From NCBI RefSeq assembly GCF_028198165.1, contig NZ_CP116339.1:868001-932000 (forward strand): a stretch of DNA of 64,000 nt, given 5' to 3'. This DNA comes from Pseudoxanthomonas sp. JBR18 (lineage in GTDB: Bacteria; Pseudomonadota; Gammaproteobacteria; Xanthomonadales; Xanthomonadaceae). The notes under the pieces are model-generated. The model was given only the letters and a program-made list of their open reading frames with translations. It did no database searches and was not told the DNA's origin. The position numbers and the translations under genes are program-made. Positions 37,378 through 45,743 of this stretch are shown one piece after another (the stretch's first letter is position 1; each line of letters begins with the position of its first letter).

Positions 37378-40300
37378 GAAGCCTTCCCTAGAGATGCATC
37401 GCTGCCGGATACGGCACATAGACCAACATCGTTTAGATGCCAGAGTGCGCCGGAGGGCGAGGAGCAATTGGTCGATGCAGCGTGAGCTAATGGTTTGCGA
37501 CCAGTTCGTAACCAAGACAAGGCAAAGAGCAGATTGCCGAGGCGCTGACCGCCGTCTACGGAGACGTCATTGGAGCCCAGGATCAAGCCTTGTTGGACGA
37601 GCGAATGTCTCCTGAGCACGTTGAGCCCATGTACATCCGGAACAAGGATGCGCTCGCATACGTGGAGCCGTGCGAGCAGCTCTACCGGCCATGAGTCAAG
37701 CACCGCGGGATTCTCAAACACCAGAATGATGCCGCGCTGTTGCTCAGACAAGCGTGACAGCAACAACTCCAGTTGCGCAGGCGGAAGTAGATCATCTTGA
37801 TAATGGATAATCACCGTCCCGGCATTGGCTCGCGCGACCTCGTCGGCCAAGATGTTCGCCGAGTCGTTGGAGTGCGCGGCCCAACAGGTACGCGACATTG
37901 CCGGGACCGTCACAGTGTCTCCGCCCTCCTCCATCAACACCGTCAGACGCCCAGGCAGGCAGCCGATGCATGAGGCAGCCTGTTCCGCACCGGAACGATC
38001 AGTCCTTAGAGAGCCAATCCAGGCCAAGACCGGTCTGCACGACGCCATAGGCCTGTCATACACTGCCTGTGCAAAACGCAGCATGCGGCGAGCGACGTCC
38101 TCCCAACGGAAGCTTCGACGCAGCAGATCCTGACCGCGCGCGGTCCGACGCGCGCGCGCCTCCGCAGGCATCTGCCACAGCTCTTTAAGTAATGTAGCCA
38201 AGTGGGGACGGGACGGCTCGGCCCAAACCGAGTGTGGCAGGCCGAACAATGTGTCCGCTGGGAAGAACTCGTAATCGATCAGCCAAGCGGTTTCTTTCGT
38301 GCAAAAGTCGGACTGACCGCCCCAAGCCGTGGTAATAACCGCAAGACCCGAGAGCATTGCCTCAGCCATCGGCAGGCCGAACCCCTCTGCGCGACTGGGC
38401 GCGACCATGACATGGCATTTTTCGTAAAGCCGTTTGAGCTGCGCGCCCTCCAAGTCACGCTCGATCACCAGCACGTGCGGGAATCCCGGACGTGCAGAAC
38501 GCGCCTCTTGTACTTGACGCCCGATGTCCTGCTGCGGGTTGGGGAAAGTCTTGATAATCAGAGAAACGTCGTCGGCATCTGTGAAAGCATCGCCGTAGGC
38601 CTTGAGCAGGACATCCACGCCCTTGCGCGGAAGGCACGAGGATACATGCAAGAAACGAAAGGTCCGCGCCCGCAGCTCAATATCCTCACCTTCTGGAAGA
38701 CGATCCCAATGGTCCACGCCGGCGCCACATACCGTGATCGGCAGGCCAACTCCATTGTCTACAAGCAACTTGGCCACATGGGAGGAAAGCGCGGAGATAC
38801 CCTGCAAGAACTCATTGAAATCCGCGACCCAGGGCTTGGGAATCTCCGATTCTTCCCAGGCATAGGCGTGCAAGTAGTTAAATCTTGACTCCATATCAGC
38901 TACCCGCGGAGGATATAGCAGGCGGCTGGTAACGTCCGACGCGCGGGGAAGCAGACGTGAGGACGCAGCGTGCAGTTGGGCGATCAACGGATCAGCCGCA
39001 AGCAGGCCTGGATCGGGCACCAAATTTCCTGCACCGTCGGTGGAATGTAGTCCCACTTCGATACCTAGATGATGCATCGCCTTGGCGAGCTCCCTGTTGA
39101 CCAGCGCTAGGCTATAGCTGCTGTCGAATGGGCCTTCGATTCGCCAGGTCGGCAGCACGGGAAAGGACTCCTCCCGTCTTGACACGCGCCGTGCTAGCTC
39201 CTCATTGCAGTCAATTGCCGCTGCAGCCGCCACCAAATCCTGGTCTTCAATTTTCTTTCCAGGCAAGTGTGCACCCGCTAGTGCAGCGATCAACGTCGAG
39301 CGAGTGTCCGCGATTCGCTGCAGCGCGGCACTCCAACCGAGCTGCCGACGGCTCGGGGGAGCATGCTCCTCGAAGGCATCCAGCGCCCGCGATGCACAAG
39401 ATGCCCAGGAAAACTCTCGCGTCCTGCGCAACCCATAAGCGCACAGATCCTGCCGGAACGCAGGCTCAGCGAGGACGCGATAAATGGCCGATGCGATCTC
39501 GGAGGGTTGAGTGGGATCAAACAAAGCGTCCTTGCGGCCGATGACTTCAGGGATGCTAGTGAGACACGAGCCAATGACTGCAGTTCCACACGCCATTGCC
39601 TCCAAGGCGGGCAAGCCAAAACCCTCTTGCAGGGAAGGCAACACAAAAAGTGCAGCCGCACAATAGAGCTCAACCAAGGCGTCATCGGAAACGTGACCCG
39701 TAAAGACAAGCCTGTCCTCTGCCAAGCGCAAACGTCGCGCGACAAGCACAATACGATCGCGCTCAATCGCTGTCATCTTTCCACTGATGACCAGTTGATG
39801 CTTCGCCCTCGTTGCTTCCGGCAAAAGGGCGTAGGCAGCCAGAAGGCGCTCGAGATTCTTGCGGGAGTCCATCGCCCCGCTATACAGCAAATAATCTCCT
39901 GCAATCCCGTATTCGCGCATCAACCTGTGATGCACATCGGATGTAATCGCGATCGGTCTAAAGATCTCGGACGCGGCAGAAGAGATGTTGACCACACGCT
40001 CGGCGGGAAAACCCAGCATATCCGTCACATCACGCCGCACGTATTCTGAAATCGCCAACAACAAATCAGCCCGCTGCAGCGAAGCCATTTTGGCTTCGTA
40101 CCAACTTGCCACGCTTTCGGAAGAAAGGTAAGAACGGTCGTGCAGCGGGATCAGGTCATAGAGTGTCGCCGACGTAAATCCGGCACCTGCGCTGATCGAT
40201 GTCACAGCAGCATCGTTCGAACCTTCGATCAGACTTGATACATGCACTACGTCAGGCTGAATCGTCTGAAGAAAGGACGAACGCAACTGTTCCGATGCAG

Positions 40301-40553
40301 CCCGACGCCAGGCATTACTCGGATCCTGCCAATGTGACGGCTGGACTGAGCTGAATTCCACCATACGCTCTGCTGGCAGCAGATCCATCAACGAACCTAA
40401 CCCAGGCGCGTCCAGGCTCGCATTGGACACCAGCCAGAACTCGTGGTTCCGCGGCTGCCGCAGCATGGCCTCTAGCAGTGCAGATGAGTAGCGGCCAATA
40501 CCACGGTGCCGGCTCTCCGTCTGCACTCCCTGGATATCGATGACGATGCGCAT
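37374..40553 (-). CDS. large two-domain family 4 glycosyltransferase with extra C-terminal region
   Basis: 1059 residues. Module 1 (~1-400) opens MRIVIDIQGVQTESRHRGIG, carrying E-x7-E at 310-318 (QEGFGLPALEAM). Module 2 (~465-880) has FRFLHVSSCLPRKGVDVLLK and AEGFGLPMAEAM. The last ~180 residues (after SCRPVLAWIGSLRTDRSGAE) match neither module; they include VIIHYQDDLLPPAQLELLLS and may be a Rossmann-like half-domain. By analogy it adds two kinds of sugar linkages to the O-chain. It is coupled to wzm downstream. Confidence 0.85.
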   Translation of the reverse strand: MRIVIDIQGVQTESRHRGIGRYSSALLEAMLRQPRNHEFWLVSNASLDAPGLGSLMDLLPAERMVEFSSVQPSHWQDPSNAWRRAASEQLRSSFLQTIQPDVVHVSSLIEGSNDAAVTSISAGAGFTSATLYDLIPLHDRSYLSSESVASWYEAKMASLQRADLLLAISEYVRRDVTDMLGFPAERVVNISSAASEIFRPIAITSDVHHRLMREYGIAGDYLLYSGAMDSRKNLERLLAAYALLPEATRAKHQLVISGKMTAIERDRIVLVARRLRLAEDRLVFTGHVSDDALVELYCAAALFVLPSLQEGFGLPALEAMACGTAVIGSCLTSIPEVIGRKDALFDPTQPSEIASAIYRVLAEPAFRQDLCAYGLRRTREFSWASCASRALDAFEEHAPPSRRQLGWSAALQRIADTRSTLIAALAGAHLPGKKIEDQDLVAAAAAIDCNEELARRVSRREESFPVLPTWRIEGPFDSSYSLALVNRELAKAMHHLGIEVGLHSTDGAGNLVPDPGLLAADPLIAQLHAASSRLLPRASDVTSRLLYPPRVADMESRFNYLHAYAWEESEIPKPWVADFNEFLQGISALSSHVAKLLVDNGVGLPITVCGAGVDHWDRLPEGEDIELRARTFRFLHVSSCLPRKGVDVLLKAYGDAFTDADDVSLIIKTFPNPQQDIGRQVQEARSARPGFPHVLVIERDLEGAQLKRLYEKCHVMVAPSRAEGFGLPMAEAMLSGLAVITTAWGGQSDFCTKETAWLIDYEFFPADTLFGLPHSVWAEPSRPHLATLLKELWQMPAEARARRTARGQDLLRRSFRWEDVARRMLRFAQAVYDRPMASCRPVLAWIGSLRTDRSGAEQAASCIGCLPGRLTVLMEEGGDTVTVPAMSRTCWAAHSNDSANILADEVARANAGTVIIHYQDDLLPPAQLELLLSRLSEQQRGIILVFENPAVLDSWPVELLARLHVCERILVPDVHGLNVLRRHSLVQQGLILGSNDVSVDGGQRLGNLLFALSWLRTGRKPLAHAASTNCSSPSGALWHLNDVGLCAVSGSDASLGKAS

Positions 40554-40556
40554 TCG

Positions 40557-40868
40557 TCAATCGTCCTTAACGGCCATTGCGTTACGCAGCTCATCTAGTA
40601 TCTGCGCGCCTCGCGCAGATAAGCCAAGCTCCTGCACGAGCACTTTTGGACGTCCATTGATGGCGGTATGACCGTGACCCATTGACTGTGCCAGTCCAGC
40701 ACGGACACCGAAGCGTTTGATCGCCAGCAGAACGCCAGGCGTAATGGAAAGGATCCTAATGAGAGGACGCTTCAAGGCTGGGCGAAGCAGGACGAAACGC
40801 ATGCAAGCTGCTAGCCACACGCGGCTTTGGCCGACATTCCGCGACGCGTCAATCGTAGGATGTTTCAT
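40557..40868 (-). CDS. short protein resembling an orphan C-terminal tail (gene remnant)
   Basis: 103 residues, starting MKHPTIDASRNVGQSRVWLA. The C-terminus LSARGAQILDELRNAM closely parallels the end of the 700-residue WbdD-like protein (LSARGEHILERVRSAA), and the basic helical stretch before it (RPALKRPLIRILSITPGVLL) is also similar in style. No catalytic domain precedes it and the metB stop lies only 39 bases upstream, so it looks like the surviving 3' end of a former glycosyltransferase or methyltransferase gene at the cassette border. It may still be translated. Confidence 0.5.
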   Translation of the reverse strand: MKHPTIDASRNVGQSRVWLAACMRFVLLRPALKRPLIRILSITPGVLLAIKRFGVRAGLAQSMGHGHTAINGRPKVLVQELGLSARGAQILDELRNAMAVKDD

Positions 40869-40907
40869 TGGATGCGGATCGCGGCTTTCAGCATGCCAAG
40901 CGAGTTA

Positions 40908-42110
40908 TCAAGGATGACGGGATCGGGAAGCAAGCGCCCGCTCCAGATCACCTCGCAAATCGGCGATGCCTTCTATTCCCACACTCAACCGAACCAACCC
41001 ATCGGTGATCCCGAGGCGCGCGCGGCGTTCGACGGGAATGGAGGCATGGGTCATCAGCGCCGGCACGTTAACCAGACTCTCGACGCCGCCGAGTGATTCG
41101 GCCAGGGTGAACAACTGGGCATTTTCGCAGAAGCGTTTTGCAGCCTCAGCGCCGCCCTCGAGTTCGAACGAAATGATGCCGCCGAAACCAGACATCTGCT
41201 TGGCCGCCAGATCGTGTTGCGGATGCGAAGGCAGGCCGGGATAGATCACCTTGGAGACCGCGTCGTGTGCATCCAGCCACTGCGCCAGCGCCAGGGCGTT
41301 GTCGCAATGCGCTTTCATGCGCAGGTGCAGGGTCTTCAGGCCGCGCAGGGCGAGGAAGCTGTCGAACGGACCCTGCACGGCACCGGCGGAGTTCTGCAGG
41401 AACGCCAGCTGCTCGGCAAGTTCGGCGTTGTCGCCGACCACGGCCACGCCGCCGACCATGTCCGAGTGGCCGTTGAGGTACTTGGTGGCCGAATGCACCA
41501 CGATGTCCGCGCCGAGGCTCAGCGGGCGCTGCAACATCGGCGAGGCGAAGGTGTTGTCCACCACCACCATCAGGCCATGGCGCTTGGCGATCTGTGTGAT
41601 CGCGGCGATATCCACGATCTTGAGCATCGGATTGGTGGGCGTCTCGATCCACACCAGCTTGGTCTTTGGCGTAATCGCCGCCTCGAACGCCGCCGCGTCG
41701 GTCAGGTCGACGTAGCTGAAGGCCAGTCCCGCGCTGCGGGTGCGCACGCGCTCGAACAACCGGAAGCTGCCGCCATACAGGTCATCCATCGCGATGACGT
41801 GGTCGCCGCTGTCCAGCAGTTCCAGCACGGTGGCCGTGGCGGCCATGCCAGAGGCAAAGGCGAAACCCCGCGAGCCCCCTTCCAGCGCGGCTACGCAACG
41901 CTCGTAGGCGAAGCGGGTCGGATTCTGGGTGCGGCTGTACTCGAATCCCGAGTGCTCGCCAGGGCTGGACTGGGCGTAGGTCGAGGTGGCGTAGATGGGC
42001 GGCATCACCGCCCCGGTACTGGGATCGGGAGACTGCCCGCCGTGGATGGCGAGCGTCGCCAAGGCCAGGCTGCTGTCGCCGTCCTGGCTCCCGCGGGTAT
42101 GGTCGGACAT
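40908..42110 (-). CDS. metB: cystathionine gamma-synthase/gamma-lyase
   Basis: 400-residue PLP enzyme of the Cys/Met metabolism family. The PLP lysine is in VVHSATKYLNGHSDMVGG; IYATSTYAQSSPGEHSGFEY and SLGGVESLVNVPALMTHASI are family blocks. Synthase and lyase are hard to separate by sequence; the adjacent cystathionine beta-synthase suggests a transsulfuration route from homocysteine to cysteine, hence lyase activity, while orthologues bordering the Xanthomonas LPS locus are usually called metB. It is the conserved right border of the glycan locus. Confidence 0.9.
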   Translation of the reverse strand: MSDHTRGSQDGDSSLALATLAIHGGQSPDPSTGAVMPPIYATSTYAQSSPGEHSGFEYSRTQNPTRFAYERCVAALEGGSRGFAFASGMAATATVLELLDSGDHVIAMDDLYGGSFRLFERVRTRSAGLAFSYVDLTDAAAFEAAITPKTKLVWIETPTNPMLKIVDIAAITQIAKRHGLMVVVDNTFASPMLQRPLSLGADIVVHSATKYLNGHSDMVGGVAVVGDNAELAEQLAFLQNSAGAVQGPFDSFLALRGLKTLHLRMKAHCDNALALAQWLDAHDAVSKVIYPGLPSHPQHDLAAKQMSGFGGIISFELEGGAEAAKRFCENAQLFTLAESLGGVESLVNVPALMTHASIPVERRARLGITDGLVRLSVGIEGIADLRGDLERALASRSRHP

Positions 42111-42201
42111 GGGGGACTTCTCAAAGAGCGGTCGGAATTCTAACAGCGCCTTCACCGGCAGGTGAGCGCCAAGTACCTGAATTCAAAAATGAACGCCGCA
42201 T

Positions 42202-43572
42202 CTATTGCACCCGGCGTCGCAAGTAGTTCAGCAGGTCGATCCGGGTGATCAGACCGAGGAACTGCTCGCCGTTCATCACGATGGCCACCTGCCCCCGGTC
42301 GAACACCGGCAGCAGCGCCTCGATCGGCGAGGCCACGTCCAGCCGTTCCAGCTTGCTGACCATCGCGGTGGCCACCGGATCGCCGAAGCGCGCCTCGTCG
42401 CCGTAGACATGCAGCAGCACGTCGGATTCGTCGATGATGCCGACCAGCGTTTCGCCCTCCATGACCGGCAACTGCGACACGTCGTAAAGCTTCATGCGCT
42501 GGTAGGCGGTGGTCAGCAGGTCGGTCGGTGCCACCACCACGGTGTCCTTCTGGCTGTACGGGCGCAGGATCAGATCGCGCAGGTCGCCGTGCTGGGGGCG
42601 TTCGATGAAGCCGTTGTCCAGCATCCAGTAGTCGTTGTACATCTTGGACAGGTACTTGTTGCCGGTGTCGCAGACGAACACCAGCACCTTCTTGGGCGTG
42701 GTCTGCTCGCGGCAGTAGCGCAGCGCGGCGGCCAGCAGCGTGCCGGTCGAAGACCCGCCCAGGATGCCTTCCTTGGCCAGCAGCTCGCGGGCGGTCAGGA
42801 AGCTCTCCTTGTCCGGGATCGCGTAGGCCTTCTTGACCCGGGTGAAGTCGGAGATGTCCGGCAGGAAATCCTCGCCGATGCCCTCCACCAGCCAGCTGCC
42901 GGATTTCTCGCTCAGCGTGCCTTCGTTGATGTACTGGGTGAGGATCGAGCCGACCGGGTCGGCCAACACCAGCTCGGTCTGCGGCGAGGCCTTGGCGAAG
43001 GCGCGCGACAGGCCGGTCATGGTGCCCGAGCTGCCACAACCAAAGACGATCGCGTCCAACTGCCCGCCCATCTGCTCCAGGATCTCCGGGCCGGTGCCGA
43101 ACTCGTGCGCGGCCGGGTTGTCCGGGTTGCCGAACTGGTTGATGAAGTAGGCGCCAGGGGTCTCGCGCGCGATGCGCGCAGCCAGGTCCTGGTAGTACTC
43201 CGGATGCCCCTTGGCCACGTCCGAGCGGGTCAGCACGACTTCGGCGCCCATCGCCTTGAGGTTGAAGATCTTTTCCCGGCTCATCTTGTCGGGGACCACC
43301 AGGATCAGGCGATAGCCCTTCTGCTGGGCCACCAGCGCCAGCCCTAAGCCAGTGTTGCCCGCCGTGCCCTCGACCAGGGTGGCGCCTGGTTTGAGGTCGC
43401 CGCGGGCTTCGGCGGCGCTGATCATGGACAGGCCGATCCGGTCCTTGATCGAGCCGCCGGGGTTGGCGCTCTCCAGTTTCAGATAGAGCTCGCAAGGGCC
43501 GGCATCCAGATGCTGGGCCTTGATGATGGGGGTGTGTCCGATCAGCTCGAGGACCGAGGAATGGATCGTCAT
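42202..43572 (-). CDS. cbs: cystathionine beta-synthase with C-terminal CBS domains
   Basis: About 456 residues. The PLP-dependent fold II domain (residues ~5-320) has the PLP lysine in ESANPGGSIKDRIG, the EGTAGNTGLGLA loop and GILGGSSTGTLLAAAL. Two CBS motifs follow (~340-455; YDVSQLPVMEGETLVGIIDE and VAIVMNGEQFLGLITRIDLL). It condenses homocysteine and serine (or acetylserine/cysteine variants) to cystathionine. Lies 91 bases upstream of metB on the same strand. The start at 43572 is chosen by similarity; an ATG at 43608 is possible, and neither has a good ribosome-binding site. Confidence 0.9.
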   Translation of the reverse strand: MTIHSSVLELIGHTPIIKAQHLDAGPCELYLKLESANPGGSIKDRIGLSMISAAEARGDLKPGATLVEGTAGNTGLGLALVAQQKGYRLILVVPDKMSREKIFNLKAMGAEVVLTRSDVAKGHPEYYQDLAARIARETPGAYFINQFGNPDNPAAHEFGTGPEILEQMGGQLDAIVFGCGSSGTMTGLSRAFAKASPQTELVLADPVGSILTQYINEGTLSEKSGSWLVEGIGEDFLPDISDFTRVKKAYAIPDKESFLTARELLAKEGILGGSSTGTLLAAALRYCREQTTPKKVLVFVCDTGNKYLSKMYNDYWMLDNGFIERPQHGDLRDLILRPYSQKDTVVVAPTDLLTTAYQRMKLYDVSQLPVMEGETLVGIIDESDVLLHVYGDEARFGDPVATAMVSKLERLDVASPIEALLPVFDRGQVAIVMNGEQFLGLITRIDLLNYLRRRVQ

Positions 43573-43671
43573 GCGCTGGACAGGCTCGCGGTTGGAAACG
43601 TGGGGCATTATCGCACCGCGCCGCCCCGGCACTGTTCAGGCCGATGAACAGGACGCCCCCCCAAATGAAAG

Positions 43672-43691
43672 CGGCGACCCAAGGGCCGCCG
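43672..43691 (-). terminator. probable terminator after ydcH
   Basis: On the minus strand CGGCGGC pairs with GTCGCCG (one G-U) around a short loop, followed by TTTCATTT. On the plus strand the same position would be an A-C mismatch, so the minus direction fits better. Confidence 0.4.
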
Positions 43692-43706
43692 CGGTCAGGG
43701 GAATTG

Positions 43707-43748
43707 CGCGGGTGCCGGCGTCCGACGAGGAAGTCACCGGCACCCGCG
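43707..43748. repeat. 12-base perfect inverted repeat downstream of ydcH
   Basis: CGCGGGTGCCGG (43707-43718) and CCGGCACCCGCG (43737-43748) with an 18-base loop. A very stable stem without a T-run, perhaps an mRNA-stabilising or attenuation structure. Confidence 0.5.
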
Positions 43749-43762
43749 ACTGCGAAGGGGCG

Positions 43763-43981
43763 TCAGTGGGGCGCGGCGTCGTATTTGCGCTGCAGACGTT
43801 GCTTGGCGAGCAGCTTCTCACGCTTCATCTGGCCCAGGGTGCCATCGTCGATGGCCAGCACGCCGAGCTCGGCGTCGGTCACCTTCTTGTCGAGCTTGCG
43901 ATGGCGCTGGTAGAGCTGCTTGAACTCGGGATCGGACTTGATCAATGCCTCGATTTCGGACTGGGGTTGACCTTCGAACAT
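43763..43981 (-). CDS. YdcH/DUF465 family small protein
   Basis: 72 residues, nearly all helical and highly charged. EIEALIKSDPEFKQLYQRHR and KLDKKVTDAE fit the YdcH (DUF465) family, whose function is unknown. GGAG lies 7 bases before the ATG. An upstream extension of the frame is low-quality sequence and is not included. Confidence 0.85.
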   Translation of the reverse strand: MFEGQPQSEIEALIKSDPEFKQLYQRHRKLDKKVTDAELGVLAIDDGTLGQMKREKLLAKQRLQRKYDAAPH

Positions 43982-44314
43982 GGGAGTCTCCTTCAGCTGA
44001 AATGCAAACGCCCCGGCCGGTCTGCGGCACAGGGCGTGGCGTGGGGGAGCACCGGATCGCTGGACCGACGCCCCGTCAGGGCGTCTGCGGTGAACTGCTC
44101 GGGTTGGGGCATCGGCGTCATCGGCTCGGCGTCTCCGTTCTGCCCAGACGATCCTGACGACCCGCCTGGGCATACGACCCTACTCCTGCCCAACGGGGTC
44201 GACAAGGCTTTGCGCAGGCAACATTCAGCCAATCCGACGAGCCGCCGATGCAGTCCCGCGCAAAGCGCGATGACCACCCCAAAAATCACATAAATGACTG
44301 ATTTTTAACGAAAA
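43982..44314. other. intergenic region without a convincing gene
   Basis: 333 bases. A hairpin GACGCCC (44067-44073) / GGGCGTC (44079-44085) has no T-run. A weak terminator-like stem, AAAAATCA (44281-44288) / TGATTTTT (44299-44306), follows the OmpA-like gene. A 98-codon minus-strand frame starting at GTG 44289 (MIFGVVIALCAG) was examined and not accepted. Confidence 0.5.
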
Positions 44315-45196
44315 TCAAAGCGCCACCGTGATCACCGCCGCGCGCGCCTTGGTCCCGCTCCCCTTGTTGCCGCCATCGCTGACCTGGGCCTTGGACACTC
44401 CTGCCTTGAGCAGGGCACTGCGCAGCGCCGCCGAGCGACGAGCGCCCGGTGTCTGCTTGTCGCCGTAGCCGTCGACCCGGGCCTTGGCGCCCTTGGTCGC
44501 ATCCATGTAGGCGGCCAGCGCCTTGACCGCGGACCTGCCGGCTGCCGACAGCTCCGACTTGCCGCTGACGAAGACATCGGCGGGCAAGGTGAAGGCTTCG
44601 CTGCCATCGTCGGCGAAAGTGGACTTGGGCAGCTTCTCGCCGGACATCAGCTCGGCCTCCTGCCGGGCTAGGGCCGCGTCCTTCTTGCGGGCTGCGGTGA
44701 GCTTGGCCTGCTGGGCACCGGTCGCGTCGGTCAACGCTTGGTCGGCTTCGGCGGCTGCCTCCGCGTCGGCCTGCTGGCGCAGGCGCTCGGCCTCTTCGGC
44801 CTGGATCTGCTGCTGAACGCGCAAGCGCTCGGCCTCCTGGCGGGCACGTGCGGTCTCGCGGCGGCTGGCCTCGAGCAGCAGGCTGTTGCGAGTCTGGTCG
44901 AGATCGGCGATCTGCTGGGAGGTGCGCCCGGTCTGTGCTGCCAGTTCGGCGATCTCGACGCGGCGCTGGGCAACGTACAGCGCACTATCGCGCTCGCTAC
45001 GGGACGCATCGGCATAACGCTGGATCGCCTGAACCGCCTGCAGGCGTTCGTAGGCGCCCTGCTCGCGCAGGTCCGGATTGGCGTCCAGCGCGCTCAGCCG
45101 CGCATTGAGCTGGGCGATCACCTCATCATCAGCGGCCAGGGCGACGCCCGTGCAACACAGCAACAGGGCGAGCATCAGGAGACGGGACAGGATCAC
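44315..45196 (-). CDS. OmpA-like C-terminal domain protein with coiled coil
   Basis: 293 residues. A signal peptide (MILSRLLMLALLLCCTGVAL) is followed by a long alanine/glutamine/arginine-rich helical region (residues ~25-185, ARARQEAERLRVQQQIQAEE) and a C-terminal domain (~200-293) with FTLPADVFVSGKSELSAAGR and AKARVDGYGDKQTPGARRSA, the OmpA/MotB peptidoglycan-associating pattern. It probably links peptidoglycan to the envelope. The GTG start at 45196 overlaps the stop of the DUF4398 gene (GTGA). A weak AAAAATCA...TGATTTTT stem follows the stop. Confidence 0.8.
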   Translation of the reverse strand: MILSRLLMLALLLCCTGVALAADDEVIAQLNARLSALDANPDLREQGAYERLQAVQAIQRYADASRSERDSALYVAQRRVEIAELAAQTGRTSQQIADLDQTRNSLLLEASRRETARARQEAERLRVQQQIQAEEAERLRQQADAEAAAEADQALTDATGAQQAKLTAARKKDAALARQEAELMSGEKLPKSTFADDGSEAFTLPADVFVSGKSELSAAGRSAVKALAAYMDATKGAKARVDGYGDKQTPGARRSAALRSALLKAGVSKAQVSDGGNKGSGTKARAAVITVAL

Positions 45197-45645
45197 GGCG
45201 TGCCCTCCGGGGTGGTGACAGGCAGGGCGGGAAGGGCGTCAGCGGGCGGCAGCGGCGCCGGCGGTGGTGGCGGCGGCTCCGGGGTGGCCAGCGCTCTGCG
45301 GAGCCGGTCGACCTCGGCCTGCTCCTGGGCCAGCTTGGCTTGCGTGGTCGCCTGTTCACTGCGCGCCCGGGCCAGATCCGCGTCGGCCTGGGCCGCCATT
45401 GCCAGCCCCGGCCCTTCGCGGCGCCCTTTGCGCGTATCCCCCAACGCTTGAGCTTGGGAGACCTTCTGCCGTGCCGACTGGATCAGATCCGGGGCGTACT
45501 GGTCGGCATCGGCCTGGGTGGCACGCTGGACAGCGGCCTGCGCAGCGGCGATCTCGGCCTGTTGCGCGGTGGCCGGTGCGGCGAACGAAAAGGCAAGGAC
45601 GAGCGCACACAGCGCTCCAGGAATTTGTGCGAAGCTACGAATCAT
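45193..45645 (-). CDS. secreted DUF4398 domain protein
   Basis: 150 residues. Signal peptide (ALCALVLAFSFAAPATAQ), then the DUF4398 helical pattern AAAQAAVQRATQADADQYAP and LIQSARQKVSQAQALG, then a proline-rich tail. DUF4398 proteins are commonly paired with OmpA-like proteins, exactly as here, and are assumed to act in the periplasm. Function unknown. It diverges from pilU across 98 bases. Confidence 0.82.
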   Translation of the reverse strand: MIRSFAQIPGALCALVLAFSFAAPATAQQAEIAAAQAAVQRATQADADQYAPDLIQSARQKVSQAQALGDTRKGRREGPGLAMAAQADADLARARSEQATTQAKLAQEQAEVDRLRRALATPEPPPPPPAPLPPADALPALPVTTPEGTP

Positions 45646-45743
45646 GAGGGTACGCGGCGTTCATGGGGAATCCGCGGCCATTGTCGTCAAGCCCGCGTCG
45701 AACATGCAACGCGTGGAAGCATCCGCCAGCAGGGGTTTTCACC

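Noticed and set aside
43993..44289. 98-codon minus-strand frame starting MIFGVVIALCAG between ydcH and the OmpA-like gene
   Set aside because: GTG start without ribosome-binding site, low-complexity tail, and it overlaps a hairpin; not supported as a gene.
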